A stretch of DNA of 64,000 bases. It comes from Palsa-504 sp963742795. GTDB taxonomy: Bacteria > Actinomycetota > Actinomycetes > Streptosporangiales > Streptosporangiaceae. Shown here piece after piece: positions 1 through 7,875 of the stretch; position 1 is the first letter of the stretch, and the number at the start of each line of letters is the position of its first letter. The notes under the pieces are model-generated. The model searched no databases and was not told the origin of the DNA. It was given only the letters and a program-made list of their open reading frames with translations. Where the stretch lies: assembly GCA_963742795.1 (NCBI GenBank), contig CAVUNL010000009.1, positions 114,305 to 178,304 on the forward strand. Reading direction: 5' to 3'. The translations under genes and the position numbers were made by a program.

Positions 1-1815
1 GTGCAGCTGCTGCACAACACCGAATGCCGGGCCGCGCTGTCGGTGCTGGCCGATCACGTGCCGGCCGGGTCGCGGCTGGTGCTGGCCGGGCGGGCCGAGC
101 CGCCGCTGCGGGTCGCGCGGCTGCGCGCCGAGGGCCGAATCCTGGAGATCGGCCCGGCTGACCTGTCGCTGACCTGCGTCGAGGCGGCTGCCCTGCTGCG
201 CGACGCGGGCCTGGAGCTGGGTACCGATGTGGTCGCGGAGTTGCATCGGCGGACCGAGGGGTGGCCGGTCGGGCTGTACCTGGCGGCGCTGTACCTGCGC
301 GACGGCGGCTCGCTCGGGACGGCGGCGGTGTCCTTCGGCGGTGATGACCGGCTGGTCAGCGAGTACATGGAGGCCGAGTTCCTGGCGCGGATCTCGGAGC
401 GGCAGCGGGTGTTCCTGACCCGGACCGCAGTGCTGCAGCGGATGTCCGGGTCGCTGTGCGAGACGGTACTGGAAGTGCCCGGGTCTGCTGCGGCGCTGGC
501 CGAGCTGGCCCGGTCCAACCTGCTGCTGGTGCCGCTGGACCGCCGGGGGCAGTGGTACCGGTACCACCACCTGTTCCGCGACATGCTCCTAGCCGAACTG
601 CGCCGCCAGGAACCCGCCCTGGTCCGGGTTCTTCACCGGCGAGCGGCGCAGTGGTTCGAGCGCAACGGCATGCCCGAGGAGGCACTGGAGCATTCGATGG
701 CCGCCGCGGATATCGACATTTCCGCCCGGCTGATCGAGCAGCGGTGGCTGGTGGCCTACCGGCAGGCACGGGTCACGACCGTCGAGGGGTGGCTCGGGTG
801 GCTACAGGACCGGGGCGCGATGGAAAGGCGGCCGATGGTTACCGTGCTCGCCTGGTTCCTCGCCACGCAGATGGGGCGGGCAGCGGAGGCCGAGCGGTGG
901 GCTGATGCGCTCGATTGCTGGCAATACGGGGACGCGGCCCAGCCGGGTGACCGTCACGCCCAGGCGTGGGCCGCCCTGCTGCGGGCGATTTCGTGCCGCC
1001 GGGGTGTCGAGCAGATGCGCGCGGACGCCGATGAGGCCGCGCGGAGGTTCGCGCAGGAGCACATCATGGAGTCCGCACCTGCGCTGTTCCAGGGGCTTGC
1101 CCGGGTTCTGTCCGGGGATCTCGAAGGCGGCGACGCATGTTTTGAAACAGTGCTGAGCGTCCGAGAGGAAATGAGCACGCCCGAAACTGTCGCGGTCGCG
1201 CTAGGCGAACGATCGCTGCTGGCGATGGCGCGCGGGCAGTGGAGCCGCGCCGAGATCCTGGCCGACGAAGCAGGCGCTGTCTTGCGCAGGGCCAAGTTCG
1301 AGGGCGCCCTGGCCTGCGCCGTGCTAGCCCGCGCCGCCGTGCACCGCGGAGACATCCCGGCTGCGCGCCAGCACCTGGTTAATGCGCAGCGGGTCCGGCC
1401 GACCCTGACCTACGCGATCCCCCACCTCGCCGTTCAGGCCCGGATCGAACTGGCCCGTGCCCACCTCGGGCTCGCCGACATCGCCGGCGCCAAGACGCTC
1501 ATGCGGGAAATCGATGAAGTGCTCCGGCGACGGCCCGCTCTGGGCACCCTAGCCGACGAGGCCCGGGCGCTTCGGGCCCGGCTGGCCAGCGAGCGCGACT
1601 CCACCATCCCCGGAGCGTCGGCCCTGACCGCCGCCGAGCTGCGCGTTCTGCCGCTGCTCGCCACGCACCTGTCATTCCCCGAGATCGGTGCCGAGATGTT
1701 CCTGTCACCGAACACCATCAAGTCCCAAGCGATGTCTATCTACCGGAAGCTGGAAGCCTCCTCACGCAGCCAGGCAGTCACCCGATCCCGCGAGCTCGGC
1801 CTGCTCGAAGGATAA
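1..1815 (+). CDS. LuxR-family (MalT-like) transcriptional regulator, 5' truncated by the window edge
   Basis: The reading frame is open from base 1, so the N-terminus, including the P-loop, is missing. The visible 604 aa show the end of a STAND-type ATPase module (EGWPVGLYLAALYLRDGG near residue 87, typical of MalT/LAL regulators), then alpha-helical TPR-like repeats (about residues 200-520), then a C-terminal LuxR helix-turn-helix (about 540-600: LTAAELRVLPLLATHLS, then SPNTIKSQAMSIYRKL). Such proteins are cytoplasmic DNA-binding activators that sense a small ligand through the ATPase/TPR part; the ligand here is unknown. The 3' end converges on and overlaps the reductase pseudogene on the opposite strand by about 54 bp. 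Confidence 0.9.
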   Translation: MQLLHNTECRAALSVLADHVPAGSRLVLAGRAEPPLRVARLRAEGRILEIGPADLSLTCVEAAALLRDAGLELGTDVVAELHRRTEGWPVGLYLAALYLRDGGSLGTAAVSFGGDDRLVSEYMEAEFLARISERQRVFLTRTAVLQRMSGSLCETVLEVPGSAAALAELARSNLLLVPLDRRGQWYRYHHLFRDMLLAELRRQEPALVRVLHRRAAQWFERNGMPEEALEHSMAAADIDISARLIEQRWLVAYRQARVTTVEGWLGWLQDRGAMERRPMVTVLAWFLATQMGRAAEAERWADALDCWQYGDAAQPGDRHAQAWAALLRAISCRRGVEQMRADADEAARRFAQEHIMESAPALFQGLARVLSGDLEGGDACFETVLSVREEMSTPETVAVALGERSLLAMARGQWSRAEILADEAGAVLRRAKFEGALACAVLARAAVHRGDIPAARQHLVNAQRVRPTLTYAIPHLAVQARIELARAHLGLADIAGAKTLMREIDEVLRRRPALGTLADEARALRARLASERDSTIPGASALTAAELRVLPLLATHLSFPEIGAEMFLSPNTIKSQAMSIYRKLEASSRSQAVTRSRELGLLEG

Positions 1816-2722
1816 GTGACCTGTCATCCAAGTACGTCCCAGCGCTGGCCGCAGGTGGGTGATCGCCCAGCCCGCCAGGGTGCCCGGCGTCGTCGTCATC
1901 AGCGAGCGCGGCTGCTCCGGGGTGAACCCCTCGCGCTTGCCGATGTTCATGCCGACGATCCCCTCGACGGCGACCTCGCTCATGCCCGCGTCGCGCAGGG
2001 CGGCGCGCTGCTCGTCGCCGGTGATCTGCTGCGCTTTGATCGGCACGCCGGTCGCGGTCGACAGCGCCGCGGCGGCCTCGGTCCAGGTCAGGTCGGCCGG
2101 GCCGTGCACCGCCTGCACCTGCCAGGCCGGTCCAGTCGTCGGCGAGTAGGCGCGCCGTGGCCACGGTGGCGATGTCGCGGGGGTCGACCCACGGCATCGG
2201 ATCATCCAGCGGCCGGATGGTGGTCAGCCGTCCGGCCCGCAGCCCGTCGAGGTCCATGAGCAGATTCGTCATGAACAAGCCGCAACGCAAATGCAGCAAC
2301 GCGGTACCGGTCTCCTCGCGCGCGGCGTCGAGCCGCTGCTCGACCCGGGCCAGGCCGTCGACGAAGCCCGCGCCGCAGCGCCTCTCGGCGCCGATACTGC
2401 TCTGGAACACCACGCGGGCGATCCGGTTCTGCCGCATCGCGGCGGCCAGGCCTTCCCCGGTGCGTTCGGCGTCGGCGTCGGGGTCGGGCAGCGACCAGTC
2501 GTCCGGGTGTACCCAGTAGATCGCCGCGACGCCGCGGGTCGCTTCGGCCACGTAGCCGGCGTCGCGCTGGTCACCGACGGCCAGCTCGACCTGATCACGC
2601 ACCTCGGCGTCGAGGCGGTCGGGGTTGCGGAGCAGCAGGCGGGGACGGACGCCGGCCTGGCACAGCATCCGTACGGCGTGCGATCCGACGCGGCCGGTCG
2701 GGGTGGTGACAGCAATAGTCAC
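1762..2722 (-). pseudogene. NAD(P)H-binding NmrA-type reductase, frameshifted
   Basis: The first about 200 codons, from GTG at 2722 behind a GAGGAG ribosome site, encode an atypical short-chain dehydrogenase/NmrA-like fold. It opens with a Rossmann motif TTPTGRVGSHAVRML and continues to LLADDWTGLA. At about 2125-2132 the frame breaks and the protein continues in another frame (WQVQAVHGPADLTWTEAAAA to GTLAGWAITHLRPALG), ending at 1762. One short deletion near 2130 explains this. A full-length member would be about 290 aa, so together the two frames hold a complete gene. It is either a real inactivation or a sequencing error. The last residues read past the usual family end into the convergent LuxR gene. 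Confidence 0.8.
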
Positions 2723-3060
2723 GGCGATCTCCTCTCGCTTCGGGTGCGGACCAGCTCAACGGGCGCTACCCGCACCGCCAGAACCGAATCACCACGCGGC
2801 GCCCCGGACCGGCCGTAACGGAACCTTCTACGGGAACCCCCAGGCCGTGAGACCCGCGAGGGACGTCCCGTAAGACCCGCCCAGTGAGCATTCTCGCAAA
2901 GCGGCCTCACACGGGACACCCTGCAGACGCCGTCGGGTCTTGCGGTTGTCAGAGCAGCATGCACCGAGTTGCGCAGGGGTTTCGGAGCTGGACAGATTGG
3001 ATTCGCCCTCTGATAGGCGGGCGGCGCACGGAGCTGGTGCCGGCTGAGGAGTGATTTGGG
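2723..3060 (+). other. Intergenic region between divergent genes
   Basis: This is 338 bp between the reductase pseudogene (minus) and the FAD monooxygenase (plus), so it should hold both promoters. I see the reductase ribosome site at its left end and GAGGAG upstream of 3061. I found no convincing coding sequence or operator. Confidence 0.5.
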
Positions 3061-4464
3061 ATGCGCGAGACCTGTGATCACGCGATCGTTTTCGGCGCGA
3101 GTTTGGCTGGGCTGCTGACCGCGCGGGTTCTGGCGGAGTTCTGCAACCAGGTAACGATTGTCGAGCGGGATGCACTGCCACCAGCCGGACAGCATCGCAA
3201 GGGAGTGCCGCACGGCCGTCATCTGCATGGCCTGCACCCCAGGGGCAGAGAGATACTCGACGAGCTGCTCCCCGGCTTCACCGCCGAACTGACCGCCGCA
3301 GGGGCCGTGTGCTGTGATGTGCTCGCCGACGGGCGGTGGCAGCTCTCCGGCCATCAGCTCAAGCAGCGCCACGCCGGCCTGCCCGCGCTGCTCGCGAGCC
3401 GGCCGTTCCTGGAGGGCTACGTGCGCGAGCGCGTCTTCGGACTGCCTAATGTCCGCGTGCTCGATGGCCACTCCGTGGCCGGCCTGATGGCAGCGCGGGG
3501 ACGACGGAGGGTCACCGGCGCGCGGGTGAGCGACGCCGAGGGCAAACCCGACGTGATTGATGCCGATCTGGTGGTAGACGCCAGCGGCCGTGGCTCCCGC
3601 GCCCCCCGGTGGCTCAGCGAGCTGGGCTACCAGGTCCCGGCGCAAGACCGGGTGGAGATCGGCCTGGGCTATGCGACCAGGACGTACCGCCTGCGGCCGG
3701 GCGCGATGAACGGCGACCGCCTGATCTTGGTCACTGCCACGCTGGCCAGCCCACGTTTCGGAGCGCTGGCGGCGATTGAGGGCGGCCGGCACATGCTGAC
3801 TCTTGGCGGGATCTGCGGGGACTACCCGCCGACCGATCCTGCAGGCTTCGCGGACTTCCTCTCGGCCCTGCCGACCGGCGCCATCGCTGCGGCGGTCGCC
3901 GACGCCGAGCCGCTCGATGAGGCCGTGCCGTTCCGGTTCCCTGCCAGCACGAGGAACCGCTATGAGCGGCTACGCGAGGTTCCCGCGGGGCTGCTGGTGA
4001 CCGGCGACGCCGTATGCTCGTTCAACCCGGTCTACGGACAGGGCATGACCGTGGCCGCGATGCAGGCGCTGGTGCTGCGCCGGTACATCGGCGCGGGTAC
4101 CGCCGGCACTCCGTCGCGCTTCTTCAAGGACATCGCCGCGGTCATCGATATCCCCTGGGACATCGCCGTGGGCGCTGACCTGGCCTTCCCCCAGGTGCCC
4201 GGCCCACGGCCGGCAAAAGTGCGGTTCGTCAACGCCTACCTGCCAAGGCTGCACGCGGCCGCGGCCGGCGACGGCGAACTCGCGCTGGCGATGATCAGGG
4301 TCATCGGCCTCAAGGACCGGCCAGAGGGGCTCCTGCGCCCGGACCGCATGCTGCGCGTGCTACGCGGCAACCTCCGTCGGCGGCAGACCGCAGCCTGTAC
4401 CGAGACTCCTGCCGGAGCAGCAGGGCTATTACACGTTCCTGGCTCATCACAGATGAGGGTGTAG
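3061..4464 (+). CDS. FAD-dependent monooxygenase/oxidoreductase
   Basis: A 467-aa flavoprotein. The N-terminus has a dinucleotide-binding beta-alpha-beta fold (AIVFGASLAGLLTARVLAE, a GxSxxG variant, followed by the acidic end of strand 2 in IVERD). DADLVVDASGRGSRAPRWL (about residues 160-180) and the second FAD motif LLVTGDAVCSFNPVYGQGM (about 315-335, GD motif) are typical of the PHBH/squalene-epoxidase-like superfamily. Such enzymes hydroxylate, epoxidise or reduce small or prenyl substrates in the cytoplasm; the substrate cannot be read from sequence. The ATG follows GAGGAG by about 9 nt. The upstream reductase pseudogene is divergent. Confidence 0.85.
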   Translation: MRETCDHAIVFGASLAGLLTARVLAEFCNQVTIVERDALPPAGQHRKGVPHGRHLHGLHPRGREILDELLPGFTAELTAAGAVCCDVLADGRWQLSGHQLKQRHAGLPALLASRPFLEGYVRERVFGLPNVRVLDGHSVAGLMAARGRRRVTGARVSDAEGKPDVIDADLVVDASGRGSRAPRWLSELGYQVPAQDRVEIGLGYATRTYRLRPGAMNGDRLILVTATLASPRFGALAAIEGGRHMLTLGGICGDYPPTDPAGFADFLSALPTGAIAAAVADAEPLDEAVPFRFPASTRNRYERLREVPAGLLVTGDAVCSFNPVYGQGMTVAAMQALVLRRYIGAGTAGTPSRFFKDIAAVIDIPWDIAVGADLAFPQVPGPRPAKVRFVNAYLPRLHAAAAGDGELALAMIRVIGLKDRPEGLLRPDRMLRVLRGNLRRRQTAACTETPAGAAGLLHVPGSSQMRV

Positions 4465-4580
4465 CGGTCTGGCGGCGCGTTTGACAGCGACACGGCGACC
4501 GACATGATGCCGGTTGCGCACCGCGTCGCCGGCGTGCTAGCGTTCCGGCGATCGTGATCCATCGGCAGGAGGTGAGACCC

Positions 4581-4640
4581 ATGAACGCAGTATCCGCAGT
4601 GGGTGCTCCCCTGCAGTCCACGATCGCGCGACTGAGGTAG
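4581..4640 (+). CDS. Putative 19-aa leader peptide or gene remnant
   Basis: ATG at 4581 follows a near-perfect AGGAGGTGA ribosome site and opens a 19-codon frame (MNAVSAVGAPLQSTIARLR) ending in TAG, 46 nt before the patatin-chimera start. The strong ribosome site on so short a frame suggests either a translated leader controlling the next gene or the 5' stub of a deleted gene. No pause codons or attenuator hairpin stand out. Confidence 0.3.
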   Translation: MNAVSAVGAPLQSTIARLR

Positions 4641-4686
4641 TCGCCACCGGGAGCGCTCGACAGGCAATTCGCGAAAGGCGACTCCC

Positions 4687-5919
4687 ATGAACACAACACC
4701 TTCTTCAACTCTGCACTTCACCTTGACGACGACCTCCGATGGCATCGCCGGGCGCACCTTCACGGTCGGCGACATCAGCGGCGTGCCGTGGTCGTCCGGG
4801 TCGGCGACCGACGGCGCGCCCCCGCTCCTGACGGGCCACGGCAGCGGCCTGCACAAGTACGCTCCAGGGCTCGTCTCCCGGGCCCGCCGGGCAGTGGCAG
4901 GCGACGGGTCGGGCAACGGGTCCGGCGACGGGTTCACGGTCGCCGCGATCGACGCGCCAGGGCACGGCGGCCAGCCGAGGTCCGACCAGGATCAGCGGCA
5001 GGTCGACGCCATAAGGCGGGCACCCGCCGCGGGCGAGCGAGCGTTGGTCCTTGGTGGTGGCGGATCGGCAGGCAATGCGTGGTTGATCGGCGTCATCGCC
5101 GGCCTGTTTGATGCCGGGTTGGATGTGACCGAGGCTGATCTGATCATCGGGACGTCGGCCGGATCGACGGCCGCGGCCCAGATAAGCAGCGCGACCCAGC
5201 CGGCCGAACTGCTTGCCGGCATCCTTGCCGCTGCGCCCCAGCCGCGGACTGGTCCGGTCGGAGCCGACGGTGGACGCGCTCCGGATAGGCCGGCGGCGGA
5301 CCATATGGAGAGGACGAGCGGAATCATCGCTGCCGCTGAGGATGCGGCCGACATGCGCCGGAGAATGGGCGCGGCGGCGCTGGAAATGGATGCGGCGTCG
5401 GGCAGTTCCGGGCAAACGCAGCGGCGCGCTGCCGTCGCCGCCCGGCTGCCCAGCCAGCAGTGGCCGCAACGGCCGATGCTCATCGTGGCTGTCGATGCGC
5501 GTACCGGTGAACCGGTCGTGTTCGACCGCCACAGCGGAGTCGACCTGGTGGACGCCGTCACCGCCAGCTGTGCCGGGCCCGGCGTCCCTCCGCACAGTAT
5601 CGGCGACAGCCAGTACATCGACGGCGGCTACCGATCCAACGAGAATGCCGATCTGGCAGCCGGATACGGGCGGGTGCTGGTGCTGTCACCACTTGGCGGC
5701 AGATCACGGGCGCCGCTGGACTGGGGCATCCATCTCGCAGCGCAGGCCGGCGAACTACGCGCACGCGGCAGCAGAGTCGAAGCCATCTTCCCGGATAGCA
5801 ACTCCCGCGACGCGTTCGGCGTCAATCTGATGGATCCGTCGACGCGTCCGCCCGCCGCTCGATCCGGTTACAACCAAGGCAGAGCCCTTGCCGGGCACCT
5901 CACCGAATTCTGGCGCTGA
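4687..5919 (+). CDS. Patatin-like phospholipase with an alpha/beta-hydrolase N-terminal fragment (chimera)
   Basis: The first about 110 residues look like the front of an actinobacterial dienelactone-hydrolase-like alpha/beta hydrolase (FTLTTTSDGIAGRTFTVGD, then a GHG oxyanion-type loop, then FTVAAIDAPGHGGQPRS). They lack its serine nucleophile and histidine. At about residue 115 the sequence switches to a patatin domain: oxyanion loop LVLGGGGSAGNAW (from residue 119), nucleophile elbow GTSAG (Ser157) and the catalytic Asp in YIDGGYRSNENADLA (Asp312). Patatins hydrolyse acyl ester bonds of lipids with a Ser-Asp dyad, and both residues are present. The ATG has a modest GAAAGG ribosome site. 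The switch point falls at AAGE, a sequence normal in the hydrolase family, so this looks like a recombination junction. Confidence 0.8.
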   Translation: MNTTPSSTLHFTLTTTSDGIAGRTFTVGDISGVPWSSGSATDGAPPLLTGHGSGLHKYAPGLVSRARRAVAGDGSGNGSGDGFTVAAIDAPGHGGQPRSDQDQRQVDAIRRAPAAGERALVLGGGGSAGNAWLIGVIAGLFDAGLDVTEADLIIGTSAGSTAAAQISSATQPAELLAGILAAAPQPRTGPVGADGGRAPDRPAADHMERTSGIIAAAEDAADMRRRMGAAALEMDAASGSSGQTQRRAAVAARLPSQQWPQRPMLIVAVDARTGEPVVFDRHSGVDLVDAVTASCAGPGVPPHSIGDSQYIDGGYRSNENADLAAGYGRVLVLSPLGGRSRAPLDWGIHLAAQAGELRARGSRVEAIFPDSNSRDAFGVNLMDPSTRPPAARSGYNQGRALAGHLTEFWR

Positions 5920-6252
5920 CGCCTGCGAAACCAGTCGGCTCGGCAGGCGTGACGACACCTGCTCATGCCTCGGCTGGCTGGTCGTGCCGGTATCCGGCTG
6001 GACTGCGGTCCGCCCGAAAACCGCTGGCATGGCTGATTCATCGGAACGTAGCCTGATTAGGCACCGTTGTCGCGGCAAAGCGTGAACGCGGGATCGAGCC
6101 GTTCGCGCAGTGGGCAGCGCCACCGGTGTCGCGGTCACGAGGGCGTACGCCGCAGGGTGTACGGGCCGTGAAAGTTCATCCGCCAGGCGGACGCCGCCAG
6201 CGGTCACTTTCCATAGCGTCATACATGGGGCCAGATCAGTCAGGGGGCTGAG
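5920..6252 (+). other. Intergenic region carrying the first copy of the duplicated upstream element
   Basis: No convincing gene. The notable content is the 57-bp element at 6159-6215, which recurs upstream of 6840, and a GGGGG-containing ribosome site just before 6253. Confidence 0.4.
6159..6215 (+). repeat. Upstream element, copy A (matches 6766-6823)
   Basis: Begins GTACGGGCCG and ends TTTCCATA, with the palindromic core CCGCCAGGCGGACGCCG. It matches 6766-6823 at roughly 80% by eye, with matching ends. It lies 37 nt before the start codon of a small gene, so it may be a shared promoter, operator or 5'-UTR structure. Confidence 0.55.
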
Positions 6253-6582
6253 ATGCAGCTAACCATCTACCATCCCGTAACTAGCGTGGTCTGGGCCGAC
6301 GCCTTGTTCGCGTCAGTCCTGCAGCGCTCCGATAACCCCAGCGCGGGTCAGGTCCGGAAGGCCGTCGCGGCGGCCGTGCGCGCCTACGGCGGCTTGGGGT
6401 GCGTCCAGCGCGTGGCCCAGGAGTTCGGCGACCACCCGGAGGCCGCGGCGGACCGGATGCGCTGGGCTCGGGCGGTCGCCGGCCAGCTGTTCGCCGCACC
6501 GTCCGCACCTGCGCAGCAGAGCCGGCGAAGACAGCCCAGACCGCCCGTGGCCAGCCTCCCGACATGGCGGCTGGCCGGGTGA
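6253..6582 (+). CDS. Small hypothetical protein (109 aa)
   Basis: I do not recognise a named family. It has a folded-looking N-terminal 80 residues (MQLTIYHPVTSVVWADALFA, later VRAYGGLGCVQRVAQEFGDH and EAAADRMRWARAV), predicted mostly helical, then a Pro/Arg-rich tail. No signal peptide or membrane segment is visible. The start has a GGGGGCTGAG ribosome site. Its stop overlaps the start of the next small ORF by one base (TGATG arrangement), so the two are probably translationally coupled. Confidence 0.6.
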   Translation: MQLTIYHPVTSVVWADALFASVLQRSDNPSAGQVRKAVAAAVRAYGGLGCVQRVAQEFGDHPEAAADRMRWARAVAGQLFAAPSAPAQQSRRRQPRPPVASLPTWRLAG

Positions 6583-6737
6583 TGAAGCGCATCCGCGCCG
6601 GCAAGCCGAGGATCCGGCGCGAGCGCGCCTGGACAGAGGACCCGCCGGCCGACCCGCGGGACCCAGATGTGGTCCGGGCCAAGGCGCTGGCCCGTGCCCG
6701 GCTGACCGGCTCGTCCCGGGCCAGCCAGGCTCAGTAG
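6582..6737 (+). CDS. Small basic hypothetical protein (51 aa), coupled to the preceding gene
   Basis: The ATG at 6582 shares its A with the upstream TGA stop, a classic coupling signal. The product is 51 aa, highly basic at the N-terminus (MKRIRAGKPRIRRERAW), then TEDPPADPRDPDVVRAKALA. It has no membrane segment and no recognised domain. The balanced codon use and coupling argue that it is real; the function is unknown. Confidence 0.5.
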   Translation: MKRIRAGKPRIRRERAWTEDPPADPRDPDVVRAKALARARLTGSSRASQAQ

Positions 6738-6765
6738 GCGGACACCCTGGCCCTGGGCACATGGC

Positions 6766-6823
6766 GTACGCGCCGGTGAAGGTTCACCTGTCAGGCGGGC
6801 GCCGCCCGCCGCCACTGTCCATA
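6766..6823 (+). repeat. Upstream element, copy B (matches 6159-6215)
   Basis: This second copy ends 16 nt before the ATG at 6840, closer than copy A to its gene. The core GTCAGGCGGGCGCCGCC keeps the self-complementary character of copy A. Confidence 0.55.
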
Positions 6824-6839
6824 ACCGAGGAAGTGCGTC

Positions 6840-7106
6840 ATGAAGAACTTGATCACGCCGAACATTACCCTGGCCCTAGTCCTTCTGGCAGCGATGGCCG
6901 CGGTCGCGCTCCGGGCTGCGGCCAGGCGGCCAGAGCCACGGCGGGCGTCCGGCGCCGGATCCGCGCCGTTTACGGTGAGGACACCTGGCCCCCGGGCCAG
7001 GCAGGCCGGTGCCGTTGAGCAGATGCAGGACGTATTTCACGAGCTGCACGCCGATGGGCGCAACGCTGCTTGCACGGTCTGCGACGGCCAGTACTGGCCG
7101 GCGTAA
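6840..7106 (+). CDS. Small membrane-anchored hypothetical protein (88 aa)
   Basis: The start follows GAGGAAGTGCGTC. One hydrophobic segment (about residues 8-25, ITLALVLLAAMAAVALRAAA) is followed by arginines, consistent with a single N-terminal membrane anchor and a cytoplasmic remainder. The C-terminus holds a CxxC pair (ACTVCDGQYWPA) that could bind metal or form a disulfide. I know no family for it. It shares its upstream element with the small operon at 6253. Confidence 0.5.
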   Translation: MKNLITPNITLALVLLAAMAAVALRAAARRPEPRRASGAGSAPFTVRTPGPRARQAGAVEQMQDVFHELHADGRNAACTVCDGQYWPA

Positions 7107-7875
7107 GGCCACTAGCCGACCGCAGCCTGAACCTCTGATCCTTGGTCTCGTCCCGGACCAGCCAGCGCCCGGCGCCGAAACTGACCGCGTACACAAGGCC
7201 ATCTACTGTCGGCAGCAGGCCGCTGAACTGTCCCGGCCCGGTTGTCTCACCGAGGCCCGCGCCGCCCGGCCAGCCGACGCTGGCGGGCAGGTGCCGCAGG
7301 GCACTGCCACGAACGTCGGCGAACCCCCGCGACGCCGCCACACCTCGTCGGCACCCCGCCGCCAGTCAGACAGGCGGCCATATGTTGCGTCGCGCTCTCC
7401 GTGGCGGGGTCCGGTGCGATACATACGCACTCGGCCAGCGCGCTCACGTGCCGAATTGAGGGCGTTGCCCAAGCGCATACTCATGCACGGCTAGGCATAT
7501 TCCATCGAGGGGCTCGATGGACACGATGATTGCCGAACTCGCCTGCGTCATTTAGTTAGTTATAAGACGAGCCGAATGCTTAATACGCGCCGGGCGTGAA
7601 CGATTGAGGGCTGTGACAGCAGCAGAATGTGCCACGCACAGATAAACCAGTTCGGCGACCGTTTGTCACCGCTGACGAACCACGTCATAGCCTGCTTGCC
7701 AGTAGCCCTTATTGCGGCCATTGCCGGATGTCGGGTAGTCTGGGGGCTCTACTCTGACTGAGGTTCTGTAGTCCGCGCTTTTCCTTTTACCTTTTGTCGG
7801 CTTACTCTCGATTGGTTGGCCATAGCTATGGCAGGAGTTGTACGCGAACACGGGGCATTCTAGCGACTTTGTGGG
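7107..7875 (+). other. Long gene-poor stretch
   Basis: There is no gene I can support over about 770 bp. On the minus strand, 7110-7341 reads like a fragment (VDGLVYAVSFGAGRWLVRDE) with no good start or continuation, perhaps a relic. A perfect 8-bp hairpin with a GGG loop lies at 7502-7520 without a T-tract. The part from about 7545 to 7870 is clearly lower in GC than its surroundings, as is common next to acquired genes such as the SIR2 gene. Confidence 0.4.

Noticed and set aside
2719..3792. 357-aa minus-strand ORF
   Set aside because: Covers the intergenic region and runs antisense to the FAD monooxygenase; no recognisable domain.
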